From the NCBI GenBank assembly GCA_038154685.1, contig JAYPYW010000001.1:58707-122706 (forward strand): a DNA stretch of 64,000 bases, written 5' to 3'. Positions 1-9,462 of the stretch are shown in pieces. Source of the DNA: GCA-002722245 sp038154685. Its GTDB lineage: Bacteria > Bacteroidota > Bacteroidia > Flavobacteriales_C > GCA-002722245. Both the position numbers and the translations under genes were made by a program. How positions within the stretch are numbered: the stretch's first letter is position 1; every line of letters begins with the position of its first letter. The notes beneath the pieces were generated by a model that made no database searches, was not told the origin of the DNA, and saw only the letters and a list, made by a program, of their open reading frames with translations.

Positions 1-1335
1 CTGTCCCCCTTCTGCTTTAGGTTCACCTCCCTGATTTGGTTTCCTATTTCTATTATTTGGTCTTGGTTTACCAGACTTACCCTGAGGTTTGTTTTGGTTA
101 TTTCTTGGGCCTGAATTTTTCTTATTGTTTGGTCGGTTATTACCACCTTCCTTCTGCTGACCGCCCTCTTGTTTAGCGTTTTTCGATGGTCGGTTATTGT
201 TGTTGCGCTTATTATTCGGACGCTTTTTCTTCTTTTTCTTATTGGCTTTATCGAAACGTGTAAGGTCATCTTGCCCTACAACATTCATGTAATCGATTTC
301 TTTTTCCGCTTGAGTAGACTCCTTAATTTCAACCAGTTCTTCAGGATATTTCCCTTTTTTATTCATGGCTAAAACCTCTTTAACACGATCAACAGGAACA
401 GCCACAAACTTCATTCTATCTTGCCTACAGATGTACCAATAAATTCCTTTGAAAATATCTGTCTTGAAGTGGAAGTACTCCTCTTCATCTGTTTTCAAAT
501 TGATACTTGCATCAGGAAAATCCTTAACAGCGTCTAAGTAACTGTCTAATTCGAAATTAAGACAACATTTCAGTTTACCACATTGTCCAGCTAACTTCTG
601 AGGGTTTAAGGATAACTGCTGATACCTAGCTGCACTAGTTGTTACAGATCTAAAATCTGTTAACCATGAACTACAACAAAGTTCTCTACCACAAGCACCA
701 ACCCCACCTAACTTTGAGGCTTCCTGACGAGCACCAATCTGTCGCATTTCAATTCTAATTTTGAAACTTGAAGCGTAAATCTTTATAAGCTCTCTAAAGT
801 CAACCCTTTGTTCTGCTGTATAGTAGAAAGTTGCCTTAGTTTTATCTCCTTGATATTCAACATCACAAATCTTCATATCAAGACCTAATTCAATAGCATG
901 AACCCTAGCTTGGGTCATGGTAGGCTTTTCCAAACGCATTGCGTCTTGCCACTTGTCTATATCATTCTGACGAGCTTTTCTGTATATCTTAAGTATATCG
1001 TTAGACTTAATATTTTTCTTCTGAACCTGTAATCTAACAAGTTCACCAACTAAAGAAACAGTACCAATATCGTGTCCTGGGGAAGATTCAACTGCAACAA
1101 CATCGCCAATACTTAGGCTTAAGTCGTCAATGTTATCAAAATATCCTTTACGTCCGTTTTTAAATCGAACCTCAACCCATTTTGGCTGGTTAGCCATGCT
1201 TGGGTTATCCATATTTGAAAGCCAATCGAAAACGTTTAGTTTATTACAACCACCGCTATCGCAGCCACCATTATTTTTACATCCACCAGGTAAATTATTG
1301 GTTCCTCTTCCTGTACTACAACCTGAACATCCCAT
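1..1335 (-). CDS. PSP1 domain (RicT/YaaT-like) protein, 3' end outside window
   Basis: The frame is open from the ATG at 1335 to the window edge (445 codons, no stop), so the C-terminus is missing. The N-terminus is Cys-rich (MGCSGCSTG, then CKNNGGCDSGGC), followed by a PSP1-type core (about residues 50-290) with the motif GGVGACGRELCC and a downstream CGKLKCCL. The last 75 visible residues are a Lys/Asn/Gly-rich basic tail. The family includes Bacillus RicT, a partner in RNA processing and phosphorelay control whose complex binds Fe-S clusters. In Bacteroidota the gene often lies next to gliding or replication genes, which cannot be checked here. Family call is firm; cellular role is inferred. 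Confidence 0.8.
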   Translation of the reverse strand, partial: MGCSGCSTGRGTNNLPGGCKNNGGCDSGGCNKLNVFDWLSNMDNPSMANQPKWVEVRFKNGRKGYFDNIDDLSLSIGDVVAVESSPGHDIGTVSLVGELVRLQVQKKNIKSNDILKIYRKARQNDIDKWQDAMRLEKPTMTQARVHAIELGLDMKICDVEYQGDKTKATFYYTAEQRVDFRELIKIYASSFKIRIEMRQIGARQEASKLGGVGACGRELCCSSWLTDFRSVTTSAARYQQLSLNPQKLAGQCGKLKCCLNFELDSYLDAVKDFPDASINLKTDEEEYFHFKTDIFKGIYWYICRQDRMKFVAVPVDRVKEVLAMNKKGKYPEELVEIKESTQAEKEIDYMNVVGQDDLTRFDKANKKKKKKRPNNKRNNNNRPSKNAKQEGGQQKEGGNNRPNNKKNSGPRNNQNKPQGKSGKPRPNNRNRKPNQGGEPKAEGGQ

Positions 1336-1430
1336 AATCTATCTTAAAAAGGTAATCTACCTCAGATAAAAATAAGGAAAAGGGAGGGAATTAAGATAAG
1401 AATAGAGGTTTAATGATAACAAAGAAATGT

Positions 1431-2264
1431 TTATTCACTAAAAATTTCTACTCTGTTTAGAGTTATAACAGAAGAAAGCTGATTTGGCATAATACCTTTG
1501 ATACTTTTTCCCTCTTTGTTTTTTAAATCAATTTTTACACTGTGAGTTCCTTGTGTTAATCCGCTTATCCAGAAAGGAGCCCATTTTGTTATTTTGAATA
1601 CTGACTTATCAATTGTAAGCTCAATAAAGTTACCATTCGATAGATCGACATTTTTCAGATAGAAGTCAAATAAAATCTTATTCTGAATTGTTGGCTCGTA
1701 ACTTCCTCTTGGTTGAAGTAATGCTACTACTGTATCAGCCAAATTTGTTTCCGAAAAACAACCTGAAGGATCTGCATTTACTTTGAATAAAAACGAAGCA
1801 TTCTTATTCTTTAAACTCAAATCGTAAGATCTACTCAAATAACATAAAAAAAGATTTGTTCCCTTAAGAATATCTGTTTCAAAATCGCTCGAAATCACTT
1901 TAGTTACCTCTCCACTCGGAGTTAATATTCCTAAATATTGCCCTCCTTCATTTAATCGAACATTATGCTTTTCTTCCTCAGCAGTTTTCTGTCCAAGATT
2001 GAATAACTCGTTTTTAAATTCGATTTTGTTGATCCCTAATTTGAAGGTTTGATTTTGAGATGAAATTTTAGTGGTTACATCACTAAAAGTAGGAAAATCA
2101 GTAAATTCAGTAAGTTTTATCCCACCTGTCTCTAAAATTATTGGGTTATAATTTGAAATAGCTAAAGCCTTATCAATTTCTTCTTGAGAAATATTTTCTT
2201 CGTCATCACCACCACAGGAAATGAGCAACAAACAAGCAAAAAGGTATAAAAAGATGTTTTTCAT
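1431..2264 (-). CDS. Hypothetical lipoprotein
   Basis: This 277-residue protein starts with a lipoprotein signal peptide (hydrophobic stretch, then lipobox LISC with Cys17), followed by GGDDEE, the acidic linker common in Bacteroidota surface lipoproteins. The rest is Ser/Thr/Asn-rich and looks mostly beta-stranded, with one Cys pair region (FLCYLS, SGCFSE). I recognise no family. It stands between the RicT-like gene and the stress-protein gene on the same strand, with gaps of about 95 and 130 bases, so it may be transcribed alone. Location is predicted as membrane-anchored, possibly surface-exposed; function is unknown. Confidence 0.75.
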   Translation of the reverse strand: MKNIFLYLFACLLLISCGGDDEENISQEEIDKALAISNYNPIILETGGIKLTEFTDFPTFSDVTTKISSQNQTFKLGINKIEFKNELFNLGQKTAEEEKHNVRLNEGGQYLGILTPSGEVTKVISSDFETDILKGTNLFLCYLSRSYDLSLKNKNASFLFKVNADPSGCFSETNLADTVVALLQPRGSYEPTIQNKILFDFYLKNVDLSNGNFIELTIDKSVFKITKWAPFWISGLTQGTHSVKIDLKNKEGKSIKGIMPNQLSSVITLNRVEIFSE

Positions 2265-2334
2265 CTACAAAATCATTTGAATCGCTAAAATAAGCGAAAA
2301 TAATGAAGAGATATAGGATAAATAGAATTTCGTT

Positions 2335-2362
2335 AAAACAAAAAAAGGGACTAAAAAGTCCC
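2335..2362 (-). terminator. Rho-independent terminator of the universal stress protein gene
   Basis: GGGACT (2347-2352) and AGTCCC (2357-2362) form a hairpin with an AAAA loop on the plus strand. Read on the minus strand it is followed by a run of seven T. It lies 30 bases past the stop of the stress-protein gene. Confidence 0.75.
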
Positions 2363-2393
2363 CCAAGGCATTGTTTATTTTAGTCTTTAAGAA

Positions 2394-3233
2394 TTATAAA
2401 GTCTGGTAATCTCCAAATAATGGTGACTTGTTAATAAAGTCAGATGATGGGTTAACCATTAAAACTGGAATCTGCGCTTCGTTTGTAATTAACTCTTCTT
2501 CTGAGTTCTTTAAGAAAGCGTTAATCGAACGGTAGTTTAAGTTTAATACCGCAATGAAGTCAGCGTTAATACTTGCTGCGTAACGAGTAATTTGCTTAAC
2601 AAAATCACCTGGTCCATCAGCTTTCTCAACTACATAATCAATTCCATGCTTGTCGAAAAACTTCTTAGTATATGCAACATTGTTCTCAATCTTCTGAGCA
2701 TCAAACTTATCGTCGTCGTAATCTGCAAAAATGTGGACTTTAGCTCCTAATTTGTTAGCCATAGAAGCTGTTACTGAAATCTTTTGTTTTGTTTCCGCCT
2801 TGAAATCAATTGGGAAAACCAAATCTTTATAAGTTTCTGGAACAACCTTATCCTGAACAACAATAAATGGAATTGTTGAACTTGTGATAACTTTCATAGC
2901 GTAAGATCCAGTAATATGCTGAATTCCTTTACGACCATGAGTTCCCATGATGATTAATCTTGCGCCCTCGTACTCTGCAACTTTATGAATATCATCAAAA
3001 ATATTACCTGAAACAACCTTACCAACAGTTGGAATGTTATGTTCTTTGCTAACGTTTTCAGCGATTGGATCTAATTTTTCTCTTGCTTCTTCTGTTTTTG
3101 AATCTCTATCAACAACATGCAATAGAACGATCTCTCCTTCCATAATACTTGCGATTTTAATTGCATGCTTTAAAGCTGTTTCTGCAACTGATGTAAAATC
3201 GGTAGGTACTAAAATTTTATAAACGTCTTTCAT
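2394..3233 (-). CDS. Universal stress protein, tandem UspA domains
   Basis: A 279-residue cytoplasmic protein with two UspA folds. The first (about 1-145) begins YKILVPTDFT and carries the nucleotide-binding loop MGTHGRKG...TGS. The second (about 150-275) is degenerate and lacks that loop. In the first domain the gap between GxxG and GS appears to be 8 rather than the usual 9 residues, so ATP binding is likely but not certain. Tandem Usp proteins of this size are common in Bacteroidota and are linked to stress survival. It lies downstream of the suf operon on the same strand, 147 bases after DUF2480, and has its own terminator. Confidence 0.9.
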   Translation of the reverse strand: MKDVYKILVPTDFTSVAETALKHAIKIASIMEGEIVLLHVVDRDSKTEEAREKLDPIAENVSKEHNIPTVGKVVSGNIFDDIHKVAEYEGARLIIMGTHGRKGIQHITGSYAMKVITSSTIPFIVVQDKVVPETYKDLVFPIDFKAETKQKISVTASMANKLGAKVHIFADYDDDKFDAQKIENNVAYTKKFFDKHGIDYVVEKADGPGDFVKQITRYAASINADFIAVLNLNYRSINAFLKNSEEELITNEAQIPVLMVNPSSDFINKSPLFGDYQTL

Positions 3234-3380
3234 AATCTGATGTAACTTAATTAATATAACTTCTTACTGATGCCCCCAAAATAACCATAAATTGAGCAAC
3301 AACAATATCAAAATTAAAATTTTACAATAAAATCAAAGATTTTTAACCCTAGAATCAATCAAGAATATGATTAATCTCAT

Positions 3381-3875
3381 CTATTTCTTAAAAACAGGAA
3401 CAGTAGAACAAGCCTCTCCAAACATTAAACTTTTTACTACTGGTTGAAGTTTTTGAGTGATATTGATATAAGCGCTATCTGGAATTGATTCCTCTCCGCA
3501 ACCTTTAATAATCACTCGTTTATCTTGATAGTCAGATTCGTTAATTGCCTCAATGGAACGACGCAATAATGCTCCTTTTAAATGAGCTAAGTTTCCTCTA
3601 ATTACCAATGAAGCATATGGTTGAAGTACAGAGGAAATCAACATATAAGCCCATAATGGAATAATTCCTTCCGAAGAGTTTGTAACTGCTACAAAGGCAT
3701 CTTGATATTCAGACCAATCCTTGTTTTTCAATTGGTCACGAAAATCTTTTTCACGAAGGATTAAACCCTCATACATAAAGTCTTTTAGGTCTATAACAAC
3801 CTGTTTACCTGATGGAATAAAATCCACTAGGTCCAATGTTATTAATCCGCTTTTCTCGACTTTATTTTCAATCAC
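3381..3875 (-). CDS. DUF2480 family protein, last gene of the suf operon
   Basis: A 164-residue soluble protein of the DUF2480 family, recognisable by LVDFIPSGKQVVIDLKDF near the start and IIPLWAYMLI in the middle, with conserved Cys residues in IKGCGEESIP and GEACSTVP. The family has no established function. In Bacteroidota it sits recurrently at the end of SUF operons, as here, 12 bases after the DUF59 gene. The conserved Cys/Glu residues and the context suggest a role linked to Fe-S assembly or metal handling, but that is inference. Confidence 0.85.
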   Translation of the reverse strand: MIENKVEKSGLITLDLVDFIPSGKQVVIDLKDFMYEGLILREKDFRDQLKNKDWSEYQDAFVAVTNSSEGIIPLWAYMLISSVLQPYASLVIRGNLAHLKGALLRRSIEAINESDYQDKRVIIKGCGEESIPDSAYINITQKLQPVVKSLMFGEACSTVPVFKK

Positions 3876-3887
3876 GATGTGATAATT

Positions 3888-4208
3888 TTAAATCATTCCT
3901 AATTCAATCTGAGCTTCCTCGCTCATCATGTGGCGATCCCAAGTTGGTTCAAATACGATATTTACTTTACAAAATTTCACCAATTCCATTCCTCCCACTT
4001 TTCCTTCTACCTCAGCAGGTAAAGTTTCAGCTGCAGGGCAGTTTGGAGAAGTTAAAGTCATGTCAATTTTTACAATCGCATCGTCATCAATCTTGATATC
4101 ATAAATCAATCCCAATTCGTAGATGTCTACTGGGATTTCTGGATCGTAAATAGTTTTAATAACTAAAACGATGTGCTCTTCTAATTCTTTCTTATCAAAA
4201 TCAGCCAT
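3888..4208 (-). CDS. SufT-like DUF59/MIP18 family Fe-S assembly factor
   Basis: A 106-residue DUF59 protein. The typical DPEIPVDIYELGLIY segment (residues 22-36) is followed by the conserved TSPNCPAAETLP motif with the family Cys. Members include SufT, PaaD and eukaryotic MIP18, which act in Fe-S cluster maturation or delivery. It follows sufE by 10 bases in the suf operon, the usual Bacteroidota arrangement. Whether it carries or delivers clusters, or acts as a regulator, cannot be told from sequence. Confidence 0.9.
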   Translation of the reverse strand: MADFDKKELEEHIVLVIKTIYDPEIPVDIYELGLIYDIKIDDDAIVKIDMTLTSPNCPAAETLPAEVEGKVGGMELVKFCKVNIVFEPTWDRHMMSEEAQIELGMI

Positions 4209-4218
4209 TCTCCTCTAA

Positions 4219-4635
4219 TTATGCCTTGCTAAAAGCAAGTGCGTAAGCTTTCATTTTCTTTATCATAGCCACCAAACCGTTACTCCTGTTTGGCGATAAG
4301 TGTTCCTTTAATCCGATTTCATCAACAAATGATAAATCATTATCAACGATGTCTTGTGCTGGCTGACCGTTAAATACTTTAACCAACAAAGCGATAATTC
4401 CTTTAGTAATGATCGCATCACTGTCAGCTTCAAAGTACACAATTCCATCTTTATTTTCAGCTGTTAGCCATACTTGACTCTGACAACCTTTAACGATGTT
4501 ATCTTCAACCTTGTCTTCAGCTTTCATGTCTGGTAAATCTTTTCCAAGGGAAATGATATACTCATATTTGTCGGCCCAATCTTCGAAAAGATCAAAGTCT
4601 TCAACTAATTCCGCTGCTACTTTCTGTACACTCAT
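4219..4635 (-). CDS. sufE: SufE cysteine desulfurase activator
   Basis: A 138-residue SufE. The catalytic Cys that accepts persulfide sulfur from SufS is in the conserved VKGCQSQVWL motif (about Cys51). The fold signature YEYIISLGKDLP is near the N-terminus. SufE relays sulfur from SufS to the SufBCD scaffold. It starts 5 bases after the sufS stop, so the two are likely co-expressed. Length and motifs are normal. Confidence 0.95.
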   Translation of the reverse strand: MSVQKVAAELVEDFDLFEDWADKYEYIISLGKDLPDMKAEDKVEDNIVKGCQSQVWLTAENKDGIVYFEADSDAIITKGIIALLVKVFNGQPAQDIVDNDLSFVDEIGLKEHLSPNRSNGLVAMIKKMKAYALAFSKA

Positions 4636-4640
4636 ATCTA

Positions 4641-5873
4641 TTATAAAAGCATATTTAAAGCACGCTTTAAAGCGGCAATAAATACATCTACTTCTTCTTT
4701 TGTATTATAAAATGCGAACGACGCTCTGGCAGTACCAGTCACATTACATCTATGCATTAATGGCTCAGTACAATGGTGTCCTGTTCTTACTGCCACACCT
4801 AATTGATCTAGGATTGTTCCCATATCATAATGGTGTGCCTTTTCATGAACAAAACTTAATACTCCAGCCTTATTTTTTGCTGTTCCTACGATCCTGATTC
4901 CTTCAATCTGACTGATTTGTTCAGTGGCATATTCCAATAACTCATCTTCATGAGCATGAACAGCCTCCCAATCTAGCTCATTCAAATAATCAACCGCAGC
5001 TCCAAGTCCGATTCCACCGGCAATATTAGGCGTACCAGCTTCAAACTTATGTGGTAAATCGTTGTAAGTTGTTTTCTCAAAAGAAACGGTCTTAATCATG
5101 TCGCCACCACCTTGGTAAGGAGGTAACTTATCCAACCACTCTTTCTTTCCGTAAAGGATTCCAATTCCTGTTGGTCCAAACATTTTATGACCACTGAAAG
5201 CGTAGAATTCACAGTCTAGTTCCTGAACATCTACCTTCATGTGTGGAACACTTTGCGCACCGTCAAATAAAACTGGAATATCTAAAGCATGAGCAGCTTC
5301 AACGATTTCTTTTACTGGGTTGATTGTTCCTAAAGTATTAGAAACATGAGTGATCGCAACCAACTTTGTTTTCTCAGACAAAAGCGCTTTAAATTCTTCT
5401 AGAATCAACTCACCCTCATCCGTAATTGGAGCAACCTTTAAAGTAGCTCCAGTATACTCACAAGCCATTTGCCAAGGCACGATGTTAGAATGGTGCTCCA
5501 TAGCTGAAATCACCACCTCATCACCTTCTTTTAAGATTCCTCTTGTAAAACCATTAGCTACAAGATTAATCCCATCTGTTGTTCCCTTAGTGTAAATTAC
5601 TTCTTCTTCTAAAGGCGCATTGATGTATGCCTGAATTTTTCTTCGAGCTTCCTCATAAGCAGCAGTTGCCTCCTGACTTAAAGTATGAACTCCTCTATGG
5701 ATATTAGAGTTCTCATCTTGGTAATACTGATTAATTCTATCAATTACTACCTGAGGTTTTTGAGCAGTTGCTCCATTGTCGAAATAAACCAAATCCTTCC
5801 CATTGACCTTTCTTTTCAAAGTAGGAAAGTCATTTCTTAAATCGACTATACTTTTTTGTTCCACCATAATCAT
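4641..5873 (-). CDS. sufS: Cysteine desulfurase SufS
   Basis: A PLP-dependent group II cysteine desulfurase that releases sulfur from L-cysteine as enzyme persulfide. The PLP lysine is in the FSGHKMFGP motif and the catalytic Cys is in RTGHHCTEPLM. The frame is open upstream to 5924, which would overlap the end of sufD. I chose the ATG at 5873 (MIMVEQKSIVDLRNDFP) because family homology begins there and it gives the usual length of about 410 residues; the next ATG at 5867 is equally possible. It lies between sufD and sufE. Confidence 0.93.
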   Translation of the reverse strand: MIMVEQKSIVDLRNDFPTLKRKVNGKDLVYFDNGATAQKPQVVIDRINQYYQDENSNIHRGVHTLSQEATAAYEEARRKIQAYINAPLEEEVIYTKGTTDGINLVANGFTRGILKEGDEVVISAMEHHSNIVPWQMACEYTGATLKVAPITDEGELILEEFKALLSEKTKLVAITHVSNTLGTINPVKEIVEAAHALDIPVLFDGAQSVPHMKVDVQELDCEFYAFSGHKMFGPTGIGILYGKKEWLDKLPPYQGGGDMIKTVSFEKTTYNDLPHKFEAGTPNIAGGIGLGAAVDYLNELDWEAVHAHEDELLEYATEQISQIEGIRIVGTAKNKAGVLSFVHEKAHHYDMGTILDQLGVAVRTGHHCTEPLMHRCNVTGTARASFAFYNTKEEVDVFIAALKRALNMLL

Positions 5874-5895
5874 AATGTCCGAAGACAATGGGGAT

Positions 5896-7206
5896 TTATG
5901 CTTTCGAGTTAAAGTTTGCAGCAATTAATTTGTCCGCGTATTCACGAACTGCTTCTACTTTAATATTATCTAAAACTTCACCAATAAATGCATCTAATAA
6001 TACCTTCTGAGCAGTAGATTCTTTAATCCCTCTAGCTCTCAAGTAGAATAATGCTTCATCATCAAACTGACCGATTGTACAACCGTGGCTACACTTTACG
6101 TCATCTGCATAAATCTCTAATTGAGGTTTAGCGTTTGCCTTTGCATCATCACTTAATAATATGTTTGCATTACTTTGGAATGCATTGGTCTTTTGAGCGA
6201 TTTTATTAACGTAAATCTTACCGTTGAAAATTGCAGTTGATTTATCGTTAACAACCGTTTTGTATAATTCATTCGACTCACAATTTGGCTTTGCATGGTC
6301 AACAAAAGTTTGGTTATCCACATGAATATCTCCATTCAAACAAATTGCACCGTAAAGGTTCGCCTCTGAATTTGGTCCGTCAAGGACAATGTTCAGGTTA
6401 TTTCTAATCAATTTCCCGTTTGCAGGAATTGTATTTATTGTGAAAGTTGAATCCTTTGCTTGAGTAGCGAAATCAGCACCAATATGGTACGTGTTTTCGT
6501 TCTCGTTTTGGATTTTATCTAACTGAACATGTGCGCCTTCAGCTACAACAACTTCATTGATTACATTGCTTAATGCCGTTGCAGTGTCAATTGTTTCATA
6601 GGTAACAATCACTTGTGCTTCAGCCAATTTCTCAGCAACAATTAAGTTACGTGGGTATGCAGCTACTAAATCACCATCAACCAAATTGATTACATGAACT
6701 GGCTTATCTAATTGTGCTTTTGCTTTTACGTAAACAAACGCTCCATCCTGAGAGAAAGCAGAGTTTAGGTTTACAAAGAACTGATCCTTAGCTCTTGTTT
6801 GGAAACCTAAATGAGGTTCAACTAATTTGATAAAATCCTTCTTCGCTTTGTTTAAGCTCGTTACGATGAAATCTCCATCCTTATCCTCAGCAACTTCTGA
6901 GAAATTAGGCTCAAAAAATCCGTTTACGAAAACCAAAACATAAGCATCAAGGTTAGCTATTTTGTGCGCGTTAACCTTTTCAGCAATAATGTTTGTAGCT
7001 GATTGAGGACGGAATTCAGTTTTCCCAACCTCTCTCAAGCTTGTATATTTCCAATCTTCCAACTTGTTAGTTGGAAAATCTAATTCTTTCAGGTTTTTAA
7101 GCGCGAGCTCTCTAATCTTAATGAAAGTCTTTGCTTCATGACTGAAGTCTTGCCCTTCTTGGTTGATTAAAAACCTGTCTTTATCTGTTAATGTCAATGT
7201 AGCCAT
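5896..7206 (-). CDS. sufD: SufD, Fe-S cluster assembly scaffold subunit
   Basis: A 436-residue SufD, partner of SufB in the SufBC2D scaffold complex. The beta-helical core is followed by the conserved C-terminal motif CSHGCTIGQFDDEALFYLRARGI (spread over about residues 370-395), shared with SufB. The N-terminal helical region includes LEDWKYTSL, typical of SufD. It starts 9 bases after the sufC stop. Nothing unusual was seen. Confidence 0.95.
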   Translation of the reverse strand: MATLTLTDKDRFLINQEGQDFSHEAKTFIKIRELALKNLKELDFPTNKLEDWKYTSLREVGKTEFRPQSATNIIAEKVNAHKIANLDAYVLVFVNGFFEPNFSEVAEDKDGDFIVTSLNKAKKDFIKLVEPHLGFQTRAKDQFFVNLNSAFSQDGAFVYVKAKAQLDKPVHVINLVDGDLVAAYPRNLIVAEKLAEAQVIVTYETIDTATALSNVINEVVVAEGAHVQLDKIQNENENTYHIGADFATQAKDSTFTINTIPANGKLIRNNLNIVLDGPNSEANLYGAICLNGDIHVDNQTFVDHAKPNCESNELYKTVVNDKSTAIFNGKIYVNKIAQKTNAFQSNANILLSDDAKANAKPQLEIYADDVKCSHGCTIGQFDDEALFYLRARGIKESTAQKVLLDAFIGEVLDNIKVEAVREYADKLIAANFNSKA

Positions 7207-7215
7207 GGCTATATT

Positions 7216-7971
7216 TTATGCTTCTTCAAACTCCTTGATGATCCAGTCGTAACCTTTCTCTTCAAGTTCTAATGCTAACTCTTTAGTTCCAGTCTTAATG
7301 ATCTGACCGTTGTATAGTACGTGTACAAAATCAGGAACGATGTAATCTAATAATCTTTGGTAGTGCGTTACTACAACAAATGCATTATTCTCAGACTTTA
7401 ATTCGTTAACTCCGTTTGCAACGATTCTTAAAGCATCGATATCTAATCCAGAATCAGTCTCATCTAAAACTCCCAATTTTGGCTCTAACATTGCCATTTG
7501 GAAAATCTCGTTTCTTTTCTTCTCACCTCCTGAGAAACCTTCGTTAACTGATCTGTTTGCTAATTTTCCAGAAAGCTCAACTAATTGCTGCTTTTCCTTT
7601 AAAAGCTTCATGAATTCTTTAGTCTCCAAGTTTGGTAAACCTCGGTATTCTCTTACTTCGTTAACTGCAGTTTTGATGAAATTAATGTTTGAAACACCTG
7701 GAATTTCAACTGGGTATTGAAACGCTAAGAAAACTCCTTCACCAGCTCTTTCTTCTGGAGCTAAATCTAATAAGTCTTTTCCGTCGAAATCAACTGATCC
7801 TCCAGTTACTTCATACTCTTCTCTACCAGCTAAAACTGATGCTAAAGTAGACTTACCTGAACCGTTAGGTCCCATGATTGCGTGAACTTCTCCTGGTTTA
7901 ACTTCTAAGTTTAAACCTTTTAAGATTTGCTTTCCGTCGATTTCGGCCTCTAAACCGTTTATTTTTAACAT
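7216..7971 (-). CDS. sufC: SufC, ABC-type ATPase of the SUF complex
   Basis: A 251-residue ABC ATPase. Walker A GPNGSGKST (about residues 34-42), signature FSGGEKKRNEI, Walker B LGVLDETDSGLD and the switch His in VVTHYQR are all present. SufC powers conformational change of SufB-SufD during cluster assembly. SufC lacks a membrane partner, and none is encoded nearby. It is the third gene of the operon, 27 bases after sufB. Confidence 0.97.
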   Translation of the reverse strand: MLKINGLEAEIDGKQILKGLNLEVKPGEVHAIMGPNGSGKSTLASVLAGREEYEVTGGSVDFDGKDLLDLAPEERAGEGVFLAFQYPVEIPGVSNINFIKTAVNEVREYRGLPNLETKEFMKLLKEKQQLVELSGKLANRSVNEGFSGGEKKRNEIFQMAMLEPKLGVLDETDSGLDIDALRIVANGVNELKSENNAFVVVTHYQRLLDYIVPDFVHVLYNGQIIKTGTKELALELEEKGYDWIIKEFEEA

Positions 7972-7998
7972 TTTAAAATGTATTTATTGCTTAATTAA

Positions 7999-9444
7999 TT
8001 ATCCTACTGATCCTTCTAAACTGATTTCTAATAATTTCTTCGCTTCAATTGCGAACTCCATTGGCATTTGATCCATAACGTTCTTACAGAAACCGTTTAC
8101 GATTAATCCAATTGCTTTATCAGTTTTAATTCCTCTTTGATTACAATAGAAAAGTTGATCTTCTCCAATTTTGGAAGTTGTTGCTTCGTGCTCAACTTTT
8201 GCTCCCTTATTTTGGCACTCAATGTATGGGAATGTATGAGCTCCACATTTTGCACCGATTAGTAAAGAGTCACATTGACTAAAGTTTCTTGCGTTTTCAG
8301 CTCCTTTAGCAATCTTAACCAAACCTCTGTATGAGTTTTGAGATTTACCAGCCGAAATACCTTTTGAAACAATAGTACTCTTTGTATTCTTTCCTAAGTG
8401 AATCATTTTAGTACCAGTATCCGCTTGCTGCATGTTATTTGTAACAGCAACTGAGAAAAATTCTCCAATTGAGTTATCCCCTTTAAGAATACAAGATGGG
8501 TATTTCCAAGTAACTGCAGAACCTGTTTCAACCTGCGTCCAAGAAATCTTAGCGCTATCAAAACAAACTCCTCTTTTAGTTACGAAGTTGTAAATACCTC
8601 CTCTTCCTTTTTTATCTCCAGGATACCAGTTTTGAACTGTTGAGTATTTAACTTCTGCGTTATCTAAAGCAACGATTTCTACTACTGCAGCGTGCAACTG
8701 ATTTTCATCTCTTTGGGGAGCAGTACATCCTTCTAAGTAAGAAACATAAGATCCTTCATCAGCAACAATTAATGTACGCTCGAACTGACCAGTGTTTGCT
8801 TCATTAATTCTGAAGTAAGTCGATAATTCCATTGGACATCTAACTCCTTTTGGAATGTAACAGAATGAACCATCAGAGAAAACCGCTGAGTTTAATGCCG
8901 AGTAGAAGTTATCTGCTTGAGGAACTACCGAACCAATGTATTTCTTAACTAATTCCGGGTGCTCTTGAACAGCCTCCGAGAAAGAACAGAAAATAATCCC
9001 AAGTTCACTTAATTTATCTTTAAAAGTAGTGGCAACAGAAACAGAATCCATTACAACATCAACAGCTACACCAGCTAAAGCTTTTTGCTCTTCGATTGGA
9101 ACTCCTAATCTTTCAAAAGTCTTCAAAATTTCAGGATCAACCTCATCCAAGCTTTCATATTGCTTTTTAGGCTTCGGTGCTGCGTAATAAATAATGTCTT
9201 GGAAATCTGGCTTGTCGTATGAAACGTGAGCCCATTCTGGCTCTTCCATTTTCTCCCACATTCTAAATGCCTTCAATCTCCAATCTAATAACCATTCCGG
9301 CTCATTCTTTTTGTCAGAAATGAATCGAATAGTTTCTTCTGTTAAACCCTTTTGGGCTAATTCAGATTCAATATCAGAAACAAACCCGTACTTATATTCC
9401 CCGGTTGTTGCTTCTTCAATTATTTTATCCTCGTCCATGCTCAT
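7999..9444 (-). CDS. sufB: SufB, Fe-S cluster assembly scaffold
   Basis: A 481-residue SufB of standard length, the subunit on which the nascent cluster is built. Recognisable motifs are YIPKGVRCPMELSTYFRIN, SYLEGCTAPQRDENQLHAAV and the C-terminal CQNKGAKVEHEATTSKIGE with YCNQRGI. These contain the conserved Cys and Glu residues linked to sulfur and cluster handling. It follows sufA by 18 bases. The start at 9444 gives MSMDEDKI; an internal Met two residues later is an alternative. Confidence 0.97.
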   Translation of the reverse strand: MSMDEDKIIEEATTGEYKYGFVSDIESELAQKGLTEETIRFISDKKNEPEWLLDWRLKAFRMWEKMEEPEWAHVSYDKPDFQDIIYYAAPKPKKQYESLDEVDPEILKTFERLGVPIEEQKALAGVAVDVVMDSVSVATTFKDKLSELGIIFCSFSEAVQEHPELVKKYIGSVVPQADNFYSALNSAVFSDGSFCYIPKGVRCPMELSTYFRINEANTGQFERTLIVADEGSYVSYLEGCTAPQRDENQLHAAVVEIVALDNAEVKYSTVQNWYPGDKKGRGGIYNFVTKRGVCFDSAKISWTQVETGSAVTWKYPSCILKGDNSIGEFFSVAVTNNMQQADTGTKMIHLGKNTKSTIVSKGISAGKSQNSYRGLVKIAKGAENARNFSQCDSLLIGAKCGAHTFPYIECQNKGAKVEHEATTSKIGEDQLFYCNQRGIKTDKAIGLIVNGFCKNVMDQMPMEFAIEAKKLLEISLEGSVG

Positions 9445-9462
9445 AATAGAACCTCTTCTTTT

